Part shown: positions 38,101-49,000 of the stretch, piece after piece
How positions within the stretch are numbered: the first letter of the stretch is position 1
Layout: every line of letters begins with the position of its first letter
Source of the DNA: Phoronis australis
Taxonomy: Eukaryota > Phoronida > Phoronidae
NCBI GenBank assembly: GCA_002633005.1
Contig: NMRA01000585.1
Span: 198,802-262,801 of the forward strand
Length of the DNA: 64,000 bases
Direction: 5' to 3'
Position numbers and translations under genes: made by a program
The notes under the pieces: model-generated
What the model was told of the DNA's origin: nothing
What the model saw: the letters and a program-made list of their open reading frames with translations, nothing else
Databases searched by the model: none

Positions 38101-39149
38101 CAATTACAAAATACAATTACCTTCTCACCAAACTGAACGTCTTGAGGAGATGAACCAATAGCCTCATCATTAGAATCATGCTTCAACGGATCAGCAAAGG
38201 TTTCATCAGCAGAGCTTGACCCAGTATTCCCTGATTGACTTACTGAATCCTCAGGGTACTTAAGATCCAATGGTTTGTGGGCAGTAGTCAACTTCAATCC
38301 AACTGACACATCTTCAGTTTGAACATCAAAAGCTGGTTCAATGGTACTGCACACTAGCATAGGGAGGTTAACTGCTGTCAAACGATTATGGAAATACCTT
38401 CCTTTACTAAGCCTCTCAACAACAGTTGCAGATTCACGTGTGTTTTGCACATATTGTACAGTTTTGCTCATTGTTTCCTGCTTTCCTTCCATATTGGTTA
38501 TGTTTGCAGTCATTTGGTCACGTAAGACATGCATCTTTGCTTTTAAGTCTTCTAGTAAGTCTTCCTCCATCTTCTTCAGCATGTCTCGAACTTTCTCAAA
38601 GTGTCCAGAAATTACTAAACTAATACGCTGTTCCTCCTCATTACATAAATTCAGTTGTTTGTTTAGTATTTCAACGCAGTTTGCGGTGAATTCACACTTT
38701 GGCTTGATACTCTCCAAAAGACCACCTACTTTTTTATTATTTTGTTCATCAGCAACATGAAAGTCAAGCATTTCATGCTCAGGGTGACTATCTTTGCAAT
38801 ACACACAGAGTGGTATTTCACACTGATCACAGAACATTGTGATTTCTTGTTTAGTGTGAATGGGACACATTAATGAAGAATCTTCGGAAGGAAGGAATGT
38901 TACCATGCTTTTGAAAGGAAAATTGTCTTTTAGACCACTGACTCCATCTGCTGGTACGATGGTATCTTTCTTACATATAGGACATTCAATGATTCCACGC
39001 TTCCTTGTAGTAGCAATGTGATCATTAATGCAACTTGTACAAAATGAATGTTGGCATGGTAGAACCTTGGGATCAGTAAAAACCGACAGACACAACGGAC
39101 AAGTGAGCTCTTCTCGAATTCCTAATAAAGCTGCAGTGTTGCTGGCCAT
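32063..39149 (-). CDS. TRIM (RING/B-box)-eIF4G N-terminal fusion protein, 6 exons
   Basis: Exons 39149-38121, 37750-37651, 37326-37130, 35750-35657, 34996-34890 and 32155-32063 have GT-AG borders and lengths 1029, 100, 197, 94, 107 and 93 nt. Their phases fit at every junction, giving 539 codons and a TGA. Residues 17-59 form a C3HC4 RING (C17, C20, C32, H34, C37, C40, C56, C59). Residues 95-125 form a B-box2 (C95, H98, C107, C110, C115, C118, H122, H125). About 140-260 is coiled coil and 280-345 acidic Ser-rich linker. Residues 390-409 (PRRERKPLLIVNPKTGKALD) match the eIF4G segment after the PABP site ('[13 protein letters not shown]'). Residues 479-487 (YDREFLLGL) are the canonical eIF4E-binding YxxxxL-phi motif of eIF4G, followed by a PLKP segment as in eIF4G, then a stop. 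There is no NHL, SPRY or MIF4G. Inferred role: a RING protein that docks on eIF4E. Start ATG has a strong context (GCCATGG). Confidence 0.82.
32275..32611. mobile_element. MITE-like repeat (family C), intact copy
   Basis: About 337 bp bounded by inverted ends: CAGTTGCATGAAACAGT on the left and ACTGTTTCATGCAACCAG on the right. A second copy at 51181-55620 is interrupted by a 4-kb element. Comparing the two gives the empty site of that insertion (GGGAACTTAGTTGGGTCCC). Lies in the last intron of the fusion gene. Confidence 0.75.
32766..34399. mobile_element. 1.63-kb TIR element, TA target duplication
   Basis: The element spans 32768-34397. Left end CCGTATTCGCCCTAATAAGC and the reverse complement of the right end CCGTATTCACGCTAATAAGC differ at only a few of about 25 bases. 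TA flanks both ends (32766-32767, 34398-34399). No transposase found inside. It carries a second inserted repeat at about 33835-33985 and lies in the last intron of the fusion gene. Confidence 0.75.
33835..33990. mobile_element. Nested MITE with GGCGGATTTAG / GGCGGATCCAGG ends
   Basis: Left CAGTGGCGGATTTAGAGGGG; right end in reverse complement CTGGGGCGGATCCAGGATTT. This is the common 'CAGTGGCGGATCC' type seen in hAT-like MITEs. A diverged relative with the same GGCATGCCCC / AAAATT features is at about 52440-52540. No clear target duplication. Confidence 0.5.
34890..34996 (-). CDS. Fusion gene exon 5: eIF4E-binding motif
   Basis: Encodes QLRTYDREFLLGLRFVPESL and then RKPNLPNPWG. This matches the eIF4E-binding block of eIF4G (human 'KKRYDREFLLGFQF...MQKPEGLP'). 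Tyr, Leu and the hydrophobic residue of YxxxxL-phi are all intact. The first two bases GG complete a Gly codon from exon 4, an exact phase match. Donor GAG|GTAAGT. Confidence 0.88.
35657..35750 (-). CDS. Fusion gene exon 4: Pro/Gln-rich linker
   Basis: Acceptor TTACTTGCAG, donor CAG|GTATTT. Encodes a basic start (QPRRHFND) followed by Pro- and Gln-rich sequence, typical of disordered eIF4G N-terminal linker. Identity rests on splice borders and phase. Confidence 0.7.
37130..37326 (-). CDS. Fusion gene exon 3: eIF4G RERK-type motif
   Basis: Contains PVLPRRERKPLLIVNPKTGK, corresponding to the conserved eIF4G N-terminal segment that follows the PABP-binding region (human '[20 protein letters not shown]'). 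Donor TATCAG|GTAAGT. Confidence 0.8.
37651..37750 (-). CDS. Fusion gene exon 2: linker
   Basis: Encodes 33 residues starting KRSQLDTVDTVHQHLD plus one base of a Gly codon. Acceptor TTGATTGTAG, donor CCAG|GTACAG. Enters in phase 0 as the TRIM exon leaves. It is only 370 bp from that exon, leaving little space for a separate promoter. Confidence 0.75.
38121..39149 (-). CDS. Fusion gene exon 1: RING, B-box, coiled coil
   Basis: 343 codons in phase 0, ending GAGAAG|GTAATTG. The open frame continues only 21 codons past this donor to a stop, so an unspliced TRIM protein of 364 residues is also possible. RING spacing is C-x2-C-x11-C-x-H-x2-C-x2-C-x15-C-x2-C, an intact zinc ligand set. A CTGTTCCTGCAG acceptor-like sequence just before the ATG allows a 5' UTR intron. 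Confidence 0.88.
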
Positions 39150-40339
39150 GGCTGCAGGAACAGATTCTCCTCAGTCAATCGCCTAAATCAGTCCAGCGTA
39201 ACCCTGTGTACTGAAGCATCGAGATCAAGAGTTAACTCCATCTTGCCATTGTTTGAAACTGCTTAGTTGGAAGCAAAATGCACTAAAATTTGCAATTCTT
39301 ATGGGCAATGTTTTGTGTATCCTGTCAGCCTGTATGCTTAACACCTAGAATAGATCTTTTGTTGTGCGTCGTGTCTTATGGCAGACTGGCACTGGAAGTT
39401 AATAGACTCCACCAAAGTTTGCAGATGCCGTGGAAAAGTGGGTCCAACTCACTCAAAATCCCTTTAGTCTTGTTGTTGGACTTGCTGTTGGACAGCCCGC
39501 ACTCAACGGTCTGAGCTTGCGCTCTTCACTTTCTGTTTAGTGCTTGTGATAATGGCCGCCGGGATTTCCCATCAGTGGGGAATTTCCACAAATAAACCCC
39601 GAAGCGCCTTCTATTGGTAGACACCAATGAGCTATAATCTCATTGGTCGATTTGCTGTGCGTGAACTTGGAATACATCAGGAAACTTAAGTACTTCATTA
39701 AAAAAAAACACGTCCAGGTCTCTAAAAATTTGCACTATACTAAGTCAAATTACATTTTAATAAAATAACGTAAATACCAACCAACTTTTTTCAACTATTG
39801 CCGACCAAACAATAAATAATTTAACTATTCACATTCCTCCGATTCTTTGACACAAGTTACGGTAAAGGGAAAAATGGGTGATCATGAGACCAATAATCAC
39901 AAAAATTCCTTACAATAAACCTGACTGCCCAAATGAATATTCGATTCCAAGTTCACGCAAACGCGATCTTGAAGATTAAGCGGATTCCAAGTTCACGCAC
40001 AGCAGATTATTCCTTTTGTTTCGGAAAGAGTTAGACAAGCGGTCGCCAGGTGGCATGACCATCCTTAGGCACTTATATCAGAGACCATTAGCGTTTTGCT
40101 GTTATTGACCATTTACTTCATGAGCCGACACAAGCTCATTGTCTAACGTAGATGCGGCAGGTGAGCTAGATTATGTCCTCATGCACTGAGATGCGTTACA
40201 GATGAAAAAGCATCATCTTGGGCATTACAATCACTAAAAGCAATGCCAACTCCGGCTACTATTGAATTGGCTATTCAGGACAGTTACCTTCCTCCGCTAC
40301 GACGGGCGTGAGTGCACGGCTAACCTGCTAGCATAAAAA

Positions 40340-42260
40340 TCCTAACTTAGCTACCCTTGGATTGACCCGGAACTCAAAGGCCTAATCAAGAGAAAGACCG
40401 ACTATATAAGCGCTTCAAATTAACAAGAGATCCAGCGACCCTGCAGTGTGCGAATTAAAACGTTTGAAAGCCGGGAATGGTTCAGATGTCGCTAAGAAAA
40501 TACTGGGATTATATGGAATCACTAATCATAGATACTCACTGACAACGTGAGCAAGCCCAACGAGAAATTTTGGTCTCACATAAGATCTGTAAGATCTGAT
40601 AATATTGAAATCACAACTTTAAAAGATCACGGGAGACTTGTTAGAGAGGCTAAAGAGCAAGCTGAGCTCCTCAATAAATAATTTCAAGCTGCCTCTAGCC
40701 CCAAGATAAACTTTACCTCCGACGAGTTCCATACACGATGCCCCCACGAGACACTGACGTACAGTTTCCTACTTGCCAAATAAAGCACCCGTGTCGAACA
40801 GGGTGCTGAGAAATTAATGAGGGGGCGCAATCCCCGTAAGTCTGTGAGCCCTGATAACATCCACCCACTCATTCTTAAAAGCAATGCAGTGGAACTGGCC
40901 CCAGCTCTGAACCTCATATTTGAATCATCACTTAGGTCTGACATTGTCCCGTCTGAACGAACGTAACCGTTTTCAAAAAAGGAGAAAAATACTTACCTGA
41001 GAACTACATACCTATATCACTAAACCAAATAGAGTGTAAAATGCTTGAACACATAATTGTCCACACGATGATATTATATATGTCGGGAACAACATAGATT
41101 CCGTTCAAAAATGTCTTGTGAAACCCAACGGCAGCGCTTCATCGACAAGATTAGTGAGCACATAATGGATTTTAGTAAAGCCTTCGATAAGTTAAACCAC
41201 CCCTTACTGATCCACAAATTAAACCGATACGGTATATCAGGAGCTGTTAACAACTGGATCAAAAGTTTCCTAGATGGACAACAAACTGTAGTTGTCAGAG
41301 GCAAGAAGTCGTCAAGTATACCTGTGGAGTCTGGGGTACCCCAAAGCAGTATTTTAGGCCCCTGCTTGTTCCTATTATACATAAACGATATTCCCCTTGG
41401 CCTGTCTGGTAAAATCAGACTATTTGCAGACGATACAATCTGTTACAACATTGCTAACTCGGCCGCTGACAGAGAGGCTCTGCAGACAGATTTAGATAGT
41501 CTTGCTCTGTGAGAGGACAAGTGGCTTATGACTTTCCACCCAGACAAGTGTACTGCCCTCACCCTGACCCAGAAAACGCCAAATCCATCCCTCCTCCTAT
41601 GTACTTCACAATCACACGCTAAGGTCGGTCAAGGAGGCTAAATATTTGGGCATCGCCATCTCGCATGAGCTCAAATGGTCATCCCACATAAGCAACATTC
41701 ACAAGAAAGCAAATAAAACTCTGTGGTTTCTTCTGCGAAACTTACGTACTAGCAGCCAACGATGTAAGGAGTTTGCATAACAATGGTTCGACCCACTTTG
41801 GAATACGCCTCTACTGTTGGGACCCTTATACCCAAAAAGACATCGTTGCTGTAGAGAAAGTACAGAGGAGAGCTGCTCGTTGGATCACAAGACGGTTCAA
41901 CCGTCTATCCTCTGTTGGCCCAATGTTAGAAACCGGTCCGCCCTTAATTAGCCACAGACGCAAAATCTGTCGGCTGAAAATGCTTTACCAATATGACAAG
42001 AAGTCGGTCATCATCAACTCTGATGTAGCCCCTATAGCAGATCTTACTATCTCGGGCATCTGTACCAGAAGGTCGTCCAACTATAGCATTCCAATAGGAC
42101 AGATTACAGGAAAAAGACATTCTTTCCTAGAACAGTCGCGGACTGGAATAGAGTGCCTTCACTTGATATCTTTGTCAGCAAGCTGTCTGCCTTTCTGAAG
42201 TAACAAAGTGGGGTGCCTCCATTTGGAGCACCCGCTTACTGACTGCCTTATCTGTTAACG
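40340..42260 (+). mobile_element. Decayed non-LTR retrotransposon (CR1/Jockey-like)
   Basis: Plus-strand pieces in shifting frames follow the order of a LINE ORF2: WIDPELKGLIKRK (about 40360), a SPDNIHPLILK segment (about 40850), then DFSKAFDKLNHPLLIHKL, GVPQSSILGPCLFLLYIND and LFADDT (41165-41440), the last being a variant of the YADD catalytic motif, then KYLGIAISHELKW (about 41645) and VQRRAARWITRRF (about 41860). Frameshifts and stops separate them, and the endonuclease half is missing. A dead, 5'-truncated copy. Confidence 0.85.
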
Positions 42261-42299
42261 ATCTAGCTATGTTAACTGACCTCTTAAGTGACGTCAACT

Positions 42300-42665
42300 A
42301 TATATCCTTTTAAACCTGTTATAGTTGTTCTCGTTTTTGTTGATCTTCATTGTTATACAGTGACATAATACACTGGAGAGAGTGTGGCCACTTAAACCAA
42401 GGAGAAGAATCCTCTGTGTGGGCCTACAGCTAGGCAGTTGGCAAACCGTGCCTCTATTCATGCGCGCACCCTGGGGGGGGGGGGGGGGGGCNNNNNTAAA
42501 CCTGTTACAGTTGGTCTCGTTTTTGTTGATCTTCATTGTTATACAGTGACATAATACACTGGAGAGAGTGTGGTCACTTAAACCAAGGAGAAGTGGGCCT
42601 ACAGCTAGGCAGTTGGAAAACCGTGCCTCCATTCACGCGCGCACCCTGGGGGGGGTGCTCGAAAG
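42300..42665. repeat. Near-identical direct repeat spanning an assembly gap
   Basis: The block from about 42312 to 42480 (CTCGTTTTTGTTGATCTTCA ... GCGCGCACCCTGGGG) recurs from 42499 to about 42655 with few differences. Between them are a G run and NNNNN at 42492-42496. The two blocks are probably overlapping contig ends or alleles that were not merged. Sequence after the second copy resembles family B. Confidence 0.8.
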
Positions 42666-42699
42666 AGGCCCCTAGCTCATTTGGCGGATTGGTGAGAGT

Positions 42700-45600
42700 T
42701 GTTTGTACCACAATGTCCTGCCGGGAGTATGACTTTTTGATGACCGTGTCAGTGAAGTCATAAGGGTCAGCATCGGATAGGTACGAGCTAGCGCCGGTAG
42801 TTCATTCTTTTTCACACAGCGTGCAGGGTGAACTGTAGTCTGTCATCTCAGCTCGTAACTGCCGTCCGTGCGTAGTCTATGTAGGACTTAGACAAATGTC
42901 CACAAAACTGCAGATTTACCCCAGTAAAAGCATACTTTTGTGAAAGTAAAAAGACTGCAGAATTTGATTTTAACCAAGCTATATATGTATTGACAGCAGT
43001 GGTATCAATAAGATGACCAAGATTTATTTCACGAATAGCCAAAAACGTTAAATACAGTTTTCTAAAATATTTTGTTTTCGTTATCTGCAACTTTGAAGAT
43101 TTTCATATGTAAACCATACAACCCAGTCTGTTTACAAACTTCTTCGTTCATGCAAAAGTGGAACATTTAAAAATGTGGCAAATCAAGAATTATCCGACCC
43201 AGAAATAAACGAGTTCTCCATTGCATTTGTCGTGACATGCGAGATGGACTGATAGGCCTGAAGTCCAGCACGATTCCTTTAGGTGGACGAGTGTACCGAC
43301 GTGTCCAGGTGAAAGCTGACGTGAAGGTCATAACAGGATTCCTGGCGGGAAAATTTTGGAATCTCTTTTTGTACTTACAGTACACAATGTTCTCATGCTG
43401 GACAGTTTTTGCAAAGTAATTCGAGGAGTAACCCGAGACATTTTTAAAATATACGTCACTTACTCCATTGACTTACTCTACCCTCTGACACAGCGCTATA
43501 CCTATACTGAAAAGTTGCCCTGTGGAAACCTGGTGAACGACACACGGAATTCTGTGTGGGCATCAATGCGCATGCCTTGGTCGGAAGTGTACCGATCACA
43601 TCGCCACCACTTGCACACTCCTTTATACGCTGTACTCGGGGTTCCCTTGATTTTTGTTTACTTAGAACACTACCGGTTTCAATACATTGCACCTATTCAA
43701 GTCAAAGGTGGTCGCCAAGCCTTTCGTAGCACTATGAGAGAGTGCAGACCGTTAACTCCAAACAATGTTGCTGGGTGTCAGTCCTAGGTCTTCCCATCAC
43801 GCAAATTCGTTCAGCAAAAGGTTGAGGTATTTTTACGGCCGTGTTTACAGACATCTTTGATTAGGCCATATTCCCTACACTAGAAGTTGCAGGGAAGAAA
43901 CAGAGGCGTTTATGGGCAGGACCAGTTTACAAATTTGTAATCATACTGGGAAACTCCCACTCGATTTTTATTTCAGTGTATCATCATGACCTGTACAAAA
44001 TAGTAGCAAAAACAATGGCTGCACTTAATTCAGATTATTTAGCCGGGTCAACCAGCCAAGACATTTGCTTGGTCCTCCATGACAACTTCCAGCTTTTAAA
44101 CCAATCAAGATGTCTCAGCAAGTTGACCCCACAGAATCGGGGAAGACATATCAAATTAGAAACGTTGATAATAGAATTTTATTCACCAGAAATCCCATCA
44201 GGAGCAACACCCACAACCAGGTGTCCCAACGGCTTTAAATAGTAGACAATTCACTTGTGTCTAGCAAACATTTCAATTTCCTCCAGGTGGCAATCTTTCT
44301 AGTCTGTAGAATAATGTCAACAAATTGATAATGGCATTTACAGTTTATTTTAATAAACTCTTAAAACAATTCCAAGTGCACAAAATACAATGATTTATTC
44401 ACTCATCAATAGAAATATTCTTTCCACAAAAAGGTAAACAACTGTCTAAGGCCCACCCTGCCCTTGCTTCCCACATCAACTAAGTTGACAATTTTGGGAG
44501 TACTGCTAAATTCTAGAAATGGCAACTGCTTATAAAGCTACTTCAAATACACGTGAAAGAAACTATGTTCTTATTCAGACCATACAAAACTGATCTCAAT
44601 TTGTTTGTTACTGGAACGAACAGTCTGAATTTCTGGACTCCGAAAAGGAAAAGAACTAACATTTCGTTATCACTTCAGCCCATAAAATGACTCGCTGAGT
44701 CAAGTCAACCCACTGAACCTGGTCTCTAGTAATAATGAACTGCCAGAACTTCCCTAGTAATAAAATCCACTCCAACCTGAGTAAGGAACAAGTCGAGACC
44801 AGTTTTACTAAAGTAAGTGGTCATAATCAAAAGTAATTTTTGTAAGCTAAGGCAGTCTATAGTAACTTTAACCCATATCTGTCTCTTGTAGTCGTAAAGA
44901 CTGAATTATTATGGTCTTCAGTTGTTGTGACCCTTCCACACTATGCTGTAAACATCCCCTGCAAACGAGATACGGATAGATTAGGAGAAATCTTGAATTT
45001 CTCTAATGTAACCTGACGAGCCCAACTGAGGGAGGGGGGGGGGGGTGTGGGGGGGTGACTAAGCGAGTTTTTGAAGTTTTATAACTGGTCAACTGTAAAT
45101 GAAAAAAATGCCTTGAAATGTTCATTGGAAAGAAGTACTCAACATGGCATATCAGCTAATTATACAGCACCACTAACTCACAATACAAGTTGAGCCTGAA
45201 TACACAGAATCCATCCGAAAATGGAAATGCACTGCCGTCACCTGAATAAAACCTACTTTTGAATGTCATGAAAATCCATCAAGAAAGTCCAAAGATACAG
45301 AGGCAAACCTAAAAACATAAAACTGCCACTAGGGGACACAGAGGTAGCTGGATTGGTCTAAACTTATCCTCATCTGCTTAGCAGTGTACCCCAGACAGCA
45401 ATATGCGACCACATGTACATAAAAATAATGCCCACAAACTACAACCTCATTCATATGAAGTGCAAACTCATTGATATAGCACAAATCGTTTGATGAGTTG
45501 ATTTGAAACAATTTTACTACTAATCAAGGCACCAACAATAACTACAATTCATGCTACTATTAATCAGTACATTCTTTCATAGAACAAAGAGCTACAGTGC

Positions 45601-45900
45601 CCAATGGACAAGTTATCGATTCAAATAGGAACACATTTGGTAAATCTTGGTTGCTAACAATAGAACACAACTCAGTCTGTCAATGTCATTGCAATCGTGA
45701 AAACTTATTGCCACAAAATGAGGGGAACAACCTCTGAAACATACAGCACAAAGACATGGGCCACTCGCACCCAGACGGTGAGAGGGCTGAAAGCTGCAAA
45801 AGTATCAATCGTGCGGTGTACAAAGATAACAACTGTGAACAGAAGGTGAAATAACACACATCAGTGTACACATGCATGCACATTGTAAATGTTTTAAAAG
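42700..45900. other. Intergenic tract between eIF4G exons and fusion gene
   Basis: No further eIF4G exon (for example a DGWNTV-like block or MA3/W2 segments) could be recognised downstream of 45908 on the minus strand. Open frames at 43167-43787 and 43976-44242 show no family motif. A G-rich run (GGGGGGGTGTGGGGGGG) is at about 45020-45055. A weak family A fragment (CACTAGGGGACACAGAGGTA, reverse orientation) is near 45330. Confidence 0.4.
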
Positions 45901-45907
45901 TACAAAC

Positions 45908-46039
45908 CTTCTCTTTCTTTGCTCTTTCCAAACTTTGCTGAGCCAAAATGGACTTTTCCTGAGCTTCTTTGGCAGCCTCTTGATGAATCTGAGCAATTGT
46001 TTTGGGGTTGTTGTCTGCCCGCCTTGGTACCCAATTATT
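45908..46039 (-). CDS. EIF4G: eIF4G exon: end of MIF4G
   Basis: 44 codons, phase 0-0. [20 protein letters not shown] matches '[20 protein letters not shown]', the C-terminal boundary of the MIF4G domain, followed by a charged helix. Donor GAGAAG|GTTTGTAC. This is the last exon I can recognise. Confidence 0.9.
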
Positions 46040-49000
46040 CTGCAGAAACATGTCATTGAAATTCATAAAGAACTCAAGCCAGCTGCAATTTTTTTTTCTC
46101 TTTTCTGAAGTATCAATCATAATTAGACACAGACACCATGAAAGCATCCTCCTGCAAAAAGCTAAGGTGTCAAGAATAGAACATGTTAGTCAGAAACAAC
46201 GTTGTCAAATAAACAACATCTAAGACAAACCTGCCGCAACTCTATGATGTCTTGTAACAAGAATCTTATCCTAACACCCGTTTTTCGCTGCGTCACAATT
46301 TTTTCCATCTGCTGGAAATACTGCTCAACCCTAGGCTGCAAGCAAAAAAAAACAATTAATATTACTTGTAGAAGCTACAAACCCACTTTTGTCACCAAAG
46401 TAACTTTTCATTTACATCACACATCATTAAGAAATTAGTCTCAAAACATTTCTTATTCGAAACAGGTGTGATTCACGGGGTTAGAAAGAAAAAACTAGCA
46501 CATTGTTAATGTTTGAGAGACAAAGCCCTGCAAGTGGCATTTTATTTGCTGAGTCTGGTCAACAACAAACTGTCAGTTCTTTGCAAGACCACAAATCCCT
46601 TCTCCTCTGAATGAAGAACGAGATGAAAGCGGTAAAAGTGATCTGAACCAAAACTAAGTTAATTTGACAAGATTTAATGCTGCTTTTACATTCATTTTTT
46701 TAACAACTAAAACACAAAACAATAATACCCCACAGTTGAAAGATACCAGTTGTGCAGAGAAGTGCTTATAAATAAAGAATGGGCCAGAGTTCAACAAAGT
46801 AACAGTTGAATCTCAAAATGCTGGCAAACATACTTTTGAAAATTTATCAAAACCTGAGAAATGTTGGACTTGTGGACTGAAGAGCATTTCCTAAGTACCA
46901 GATGCATGAACATTAAGATCGGGCCAAAACTCAGGAACATACAATAGAATCTTAAACTGCTGATGGTATGCATAACAGCACTTGAAAATCCAACGTTTTA
47001 CATCTAATCAAAATCCTTTTTGAATCAGTTGCACACAGAAGAGAATTTCCTACATGAAAGTGTAAAATGGGACAAAATTCCGGAAAAATACAGGTGAATC
47101 ACAAAATGCTGACAATTCGCATTTTTGAAATTTGGTTGAAATCCCCGACACATGTAGGAACTGTGTACAGAAGAGTATTATTCTTCACACAGAAGCACAG
47201 ACAAATGGACAGAATGGCGCCTACCATTACCATATCTCAGTTGCTGTTGGCAGGGAATAACAGGATTTATAACAATTCCTCAAAGCAGATGTGACACAGG
47301 GAACAAGTTTCGAAAATGTCAGCTGACCTGCGTCAGTTGTGTTCTCTCACTTTTCTGTTCCGACAGCTGTGCTAAATCACCAGGGGTCAGTTTCAAGAAA
47401 AATTATTTGGTCTTACACTACACAAAAATGTTTCCTGGAAAATAACTAAAACTCACTTTTAGTAAAACAACAAAATCTGAGAATATACCCACCATGTTGG
47501 TCACTGAGAAAATTTATGCAAATTATTTCCAGGCTATGATGTTTTAATAATTACATAACCGAACCTCCAATGGGGCTATTTGGAAAATCTACAATAACTA
47601 GAGGGCGTGCGTGTACTAGTGGTGATAGATTAACAGCCTCGATTTCGCGAGCCCTTTAAATACATGTTGAAATGGCTTGCAGCCGTGCCAACTGAATCTG
47701 AGATTGCGTAAAAAGGGTGCTTCTAAGAGAGGAAGTAAGCACGACCTCATACAAAGGTAAGGTTTGTGATTATTTTTATGATTATTCAATGATTATTCTA
47801 CCGATGTCTGTTAACTGAGGCACTCGCCGATGTCGACTTCGCGGCAGTCAGTCGCCAGCCAGAGTCTGGTTAATCTTTGTATGTTGTGATATGTGATACG
47901 ATACTTGACCTAGCAATCGGGATCTTTTCGTACATCAAAGCATTATTATTGTTTGGAATGATTTCTAAAAGTTTATCAGTGGTTATCTCTTCCTGGTGAC
48001 AGTTACATCAATCAATGCTGAATGTTTATGCTGTCAACTCGATACAGGTTAATGAAGATTACAATCCAATCCGAATGTTAAAGGGTACGTGAGTGATAAA
48101 TATCCATTGCATTAGACTATTTGTTTACTTCCTATCATTATGTCTTCTGCAAATCTATTACACGTTGAAATGGAAATCTATCACGTCAGTTTTCACGTAA
48201 CCTTTGGTTTTTAGGTTTGAAGGCTTGTACCGTGCAGAGGAGATATGCATCGCTTCTGCACCGTCCCTGAATGGACAAAAATTGGTTTTTAGCATTTGAC
48301 TGCAGCTAACCAACAAGATCTTCCCATCCAGTGCAGATCTGTTGTCAAAGCCTACTTTCAATATTGGAGACAACGAACAAAGCCTTTGAAAAGGAACAGC
48401 TATTTTTAAAGTCATTTTGTTAAATTACTTATTCAGGTCCCGAGGGGGGATTGGCATGGGGGGTTGTAATATTTGGTACAACTGAATGTGTGGAAATAAC
48501 AGGTAATACATGTTTGGGGAAAAGAGCATGGTGAGGTAATTCTTAACCTTCACGAAGTCCCTTCAAGTTGATTTCATGAAACTGTTTTGCTACTTGTATC
48601 AATTGTAAAACCACGAAAATATATTACATTTTCCGAATTCACAGTGACTGAATAGTCTTAACTCATGCCTTGAAATGTTGCAAGTCGTTATAAATTCAAA
48701 TGACTGCCATTTTTGTGAAAATTGCATTTTTGATGGTGCCTTACGATTTGTAATTACTCTTAAACAACAGAAAGATTATCCATCATTTTTAAATGACCCA
48801 AGTCTTCATATCTTCTATTAGAAGAAAAACGGTTCCCTCAACCTTAGGCTAGAAGTATGCTTGACAGACCCATGAACCTGTAATCTGAGTTTAAAATTGC
48901 TGAAAGTATCAAAATTAAAAAGGCTTGAAAATGGGTAACAAAGGTTTGAAGTTGTCTCAAAAAACTTGTATATTTTACAGACAAGTGATGCGTTTAAAGA

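Noticed and set aside
38341-38760. 139-codon plus-strand open frame opposite the TRIM exon
   Set aside because: Shadow of the RING/B-box coding exon on the other strand.
43167-43787. Open frames on both strands that might be extra eIF4G 3' exons
   Set aside because: No match to known eIF4G segments (DGWNTV, MA3, W2) and no phase-compatible borders.
43976-44242. 88-codon plus-strand open frame
   Set aside because: No recognised family; possibly chance in intergenic DNA.
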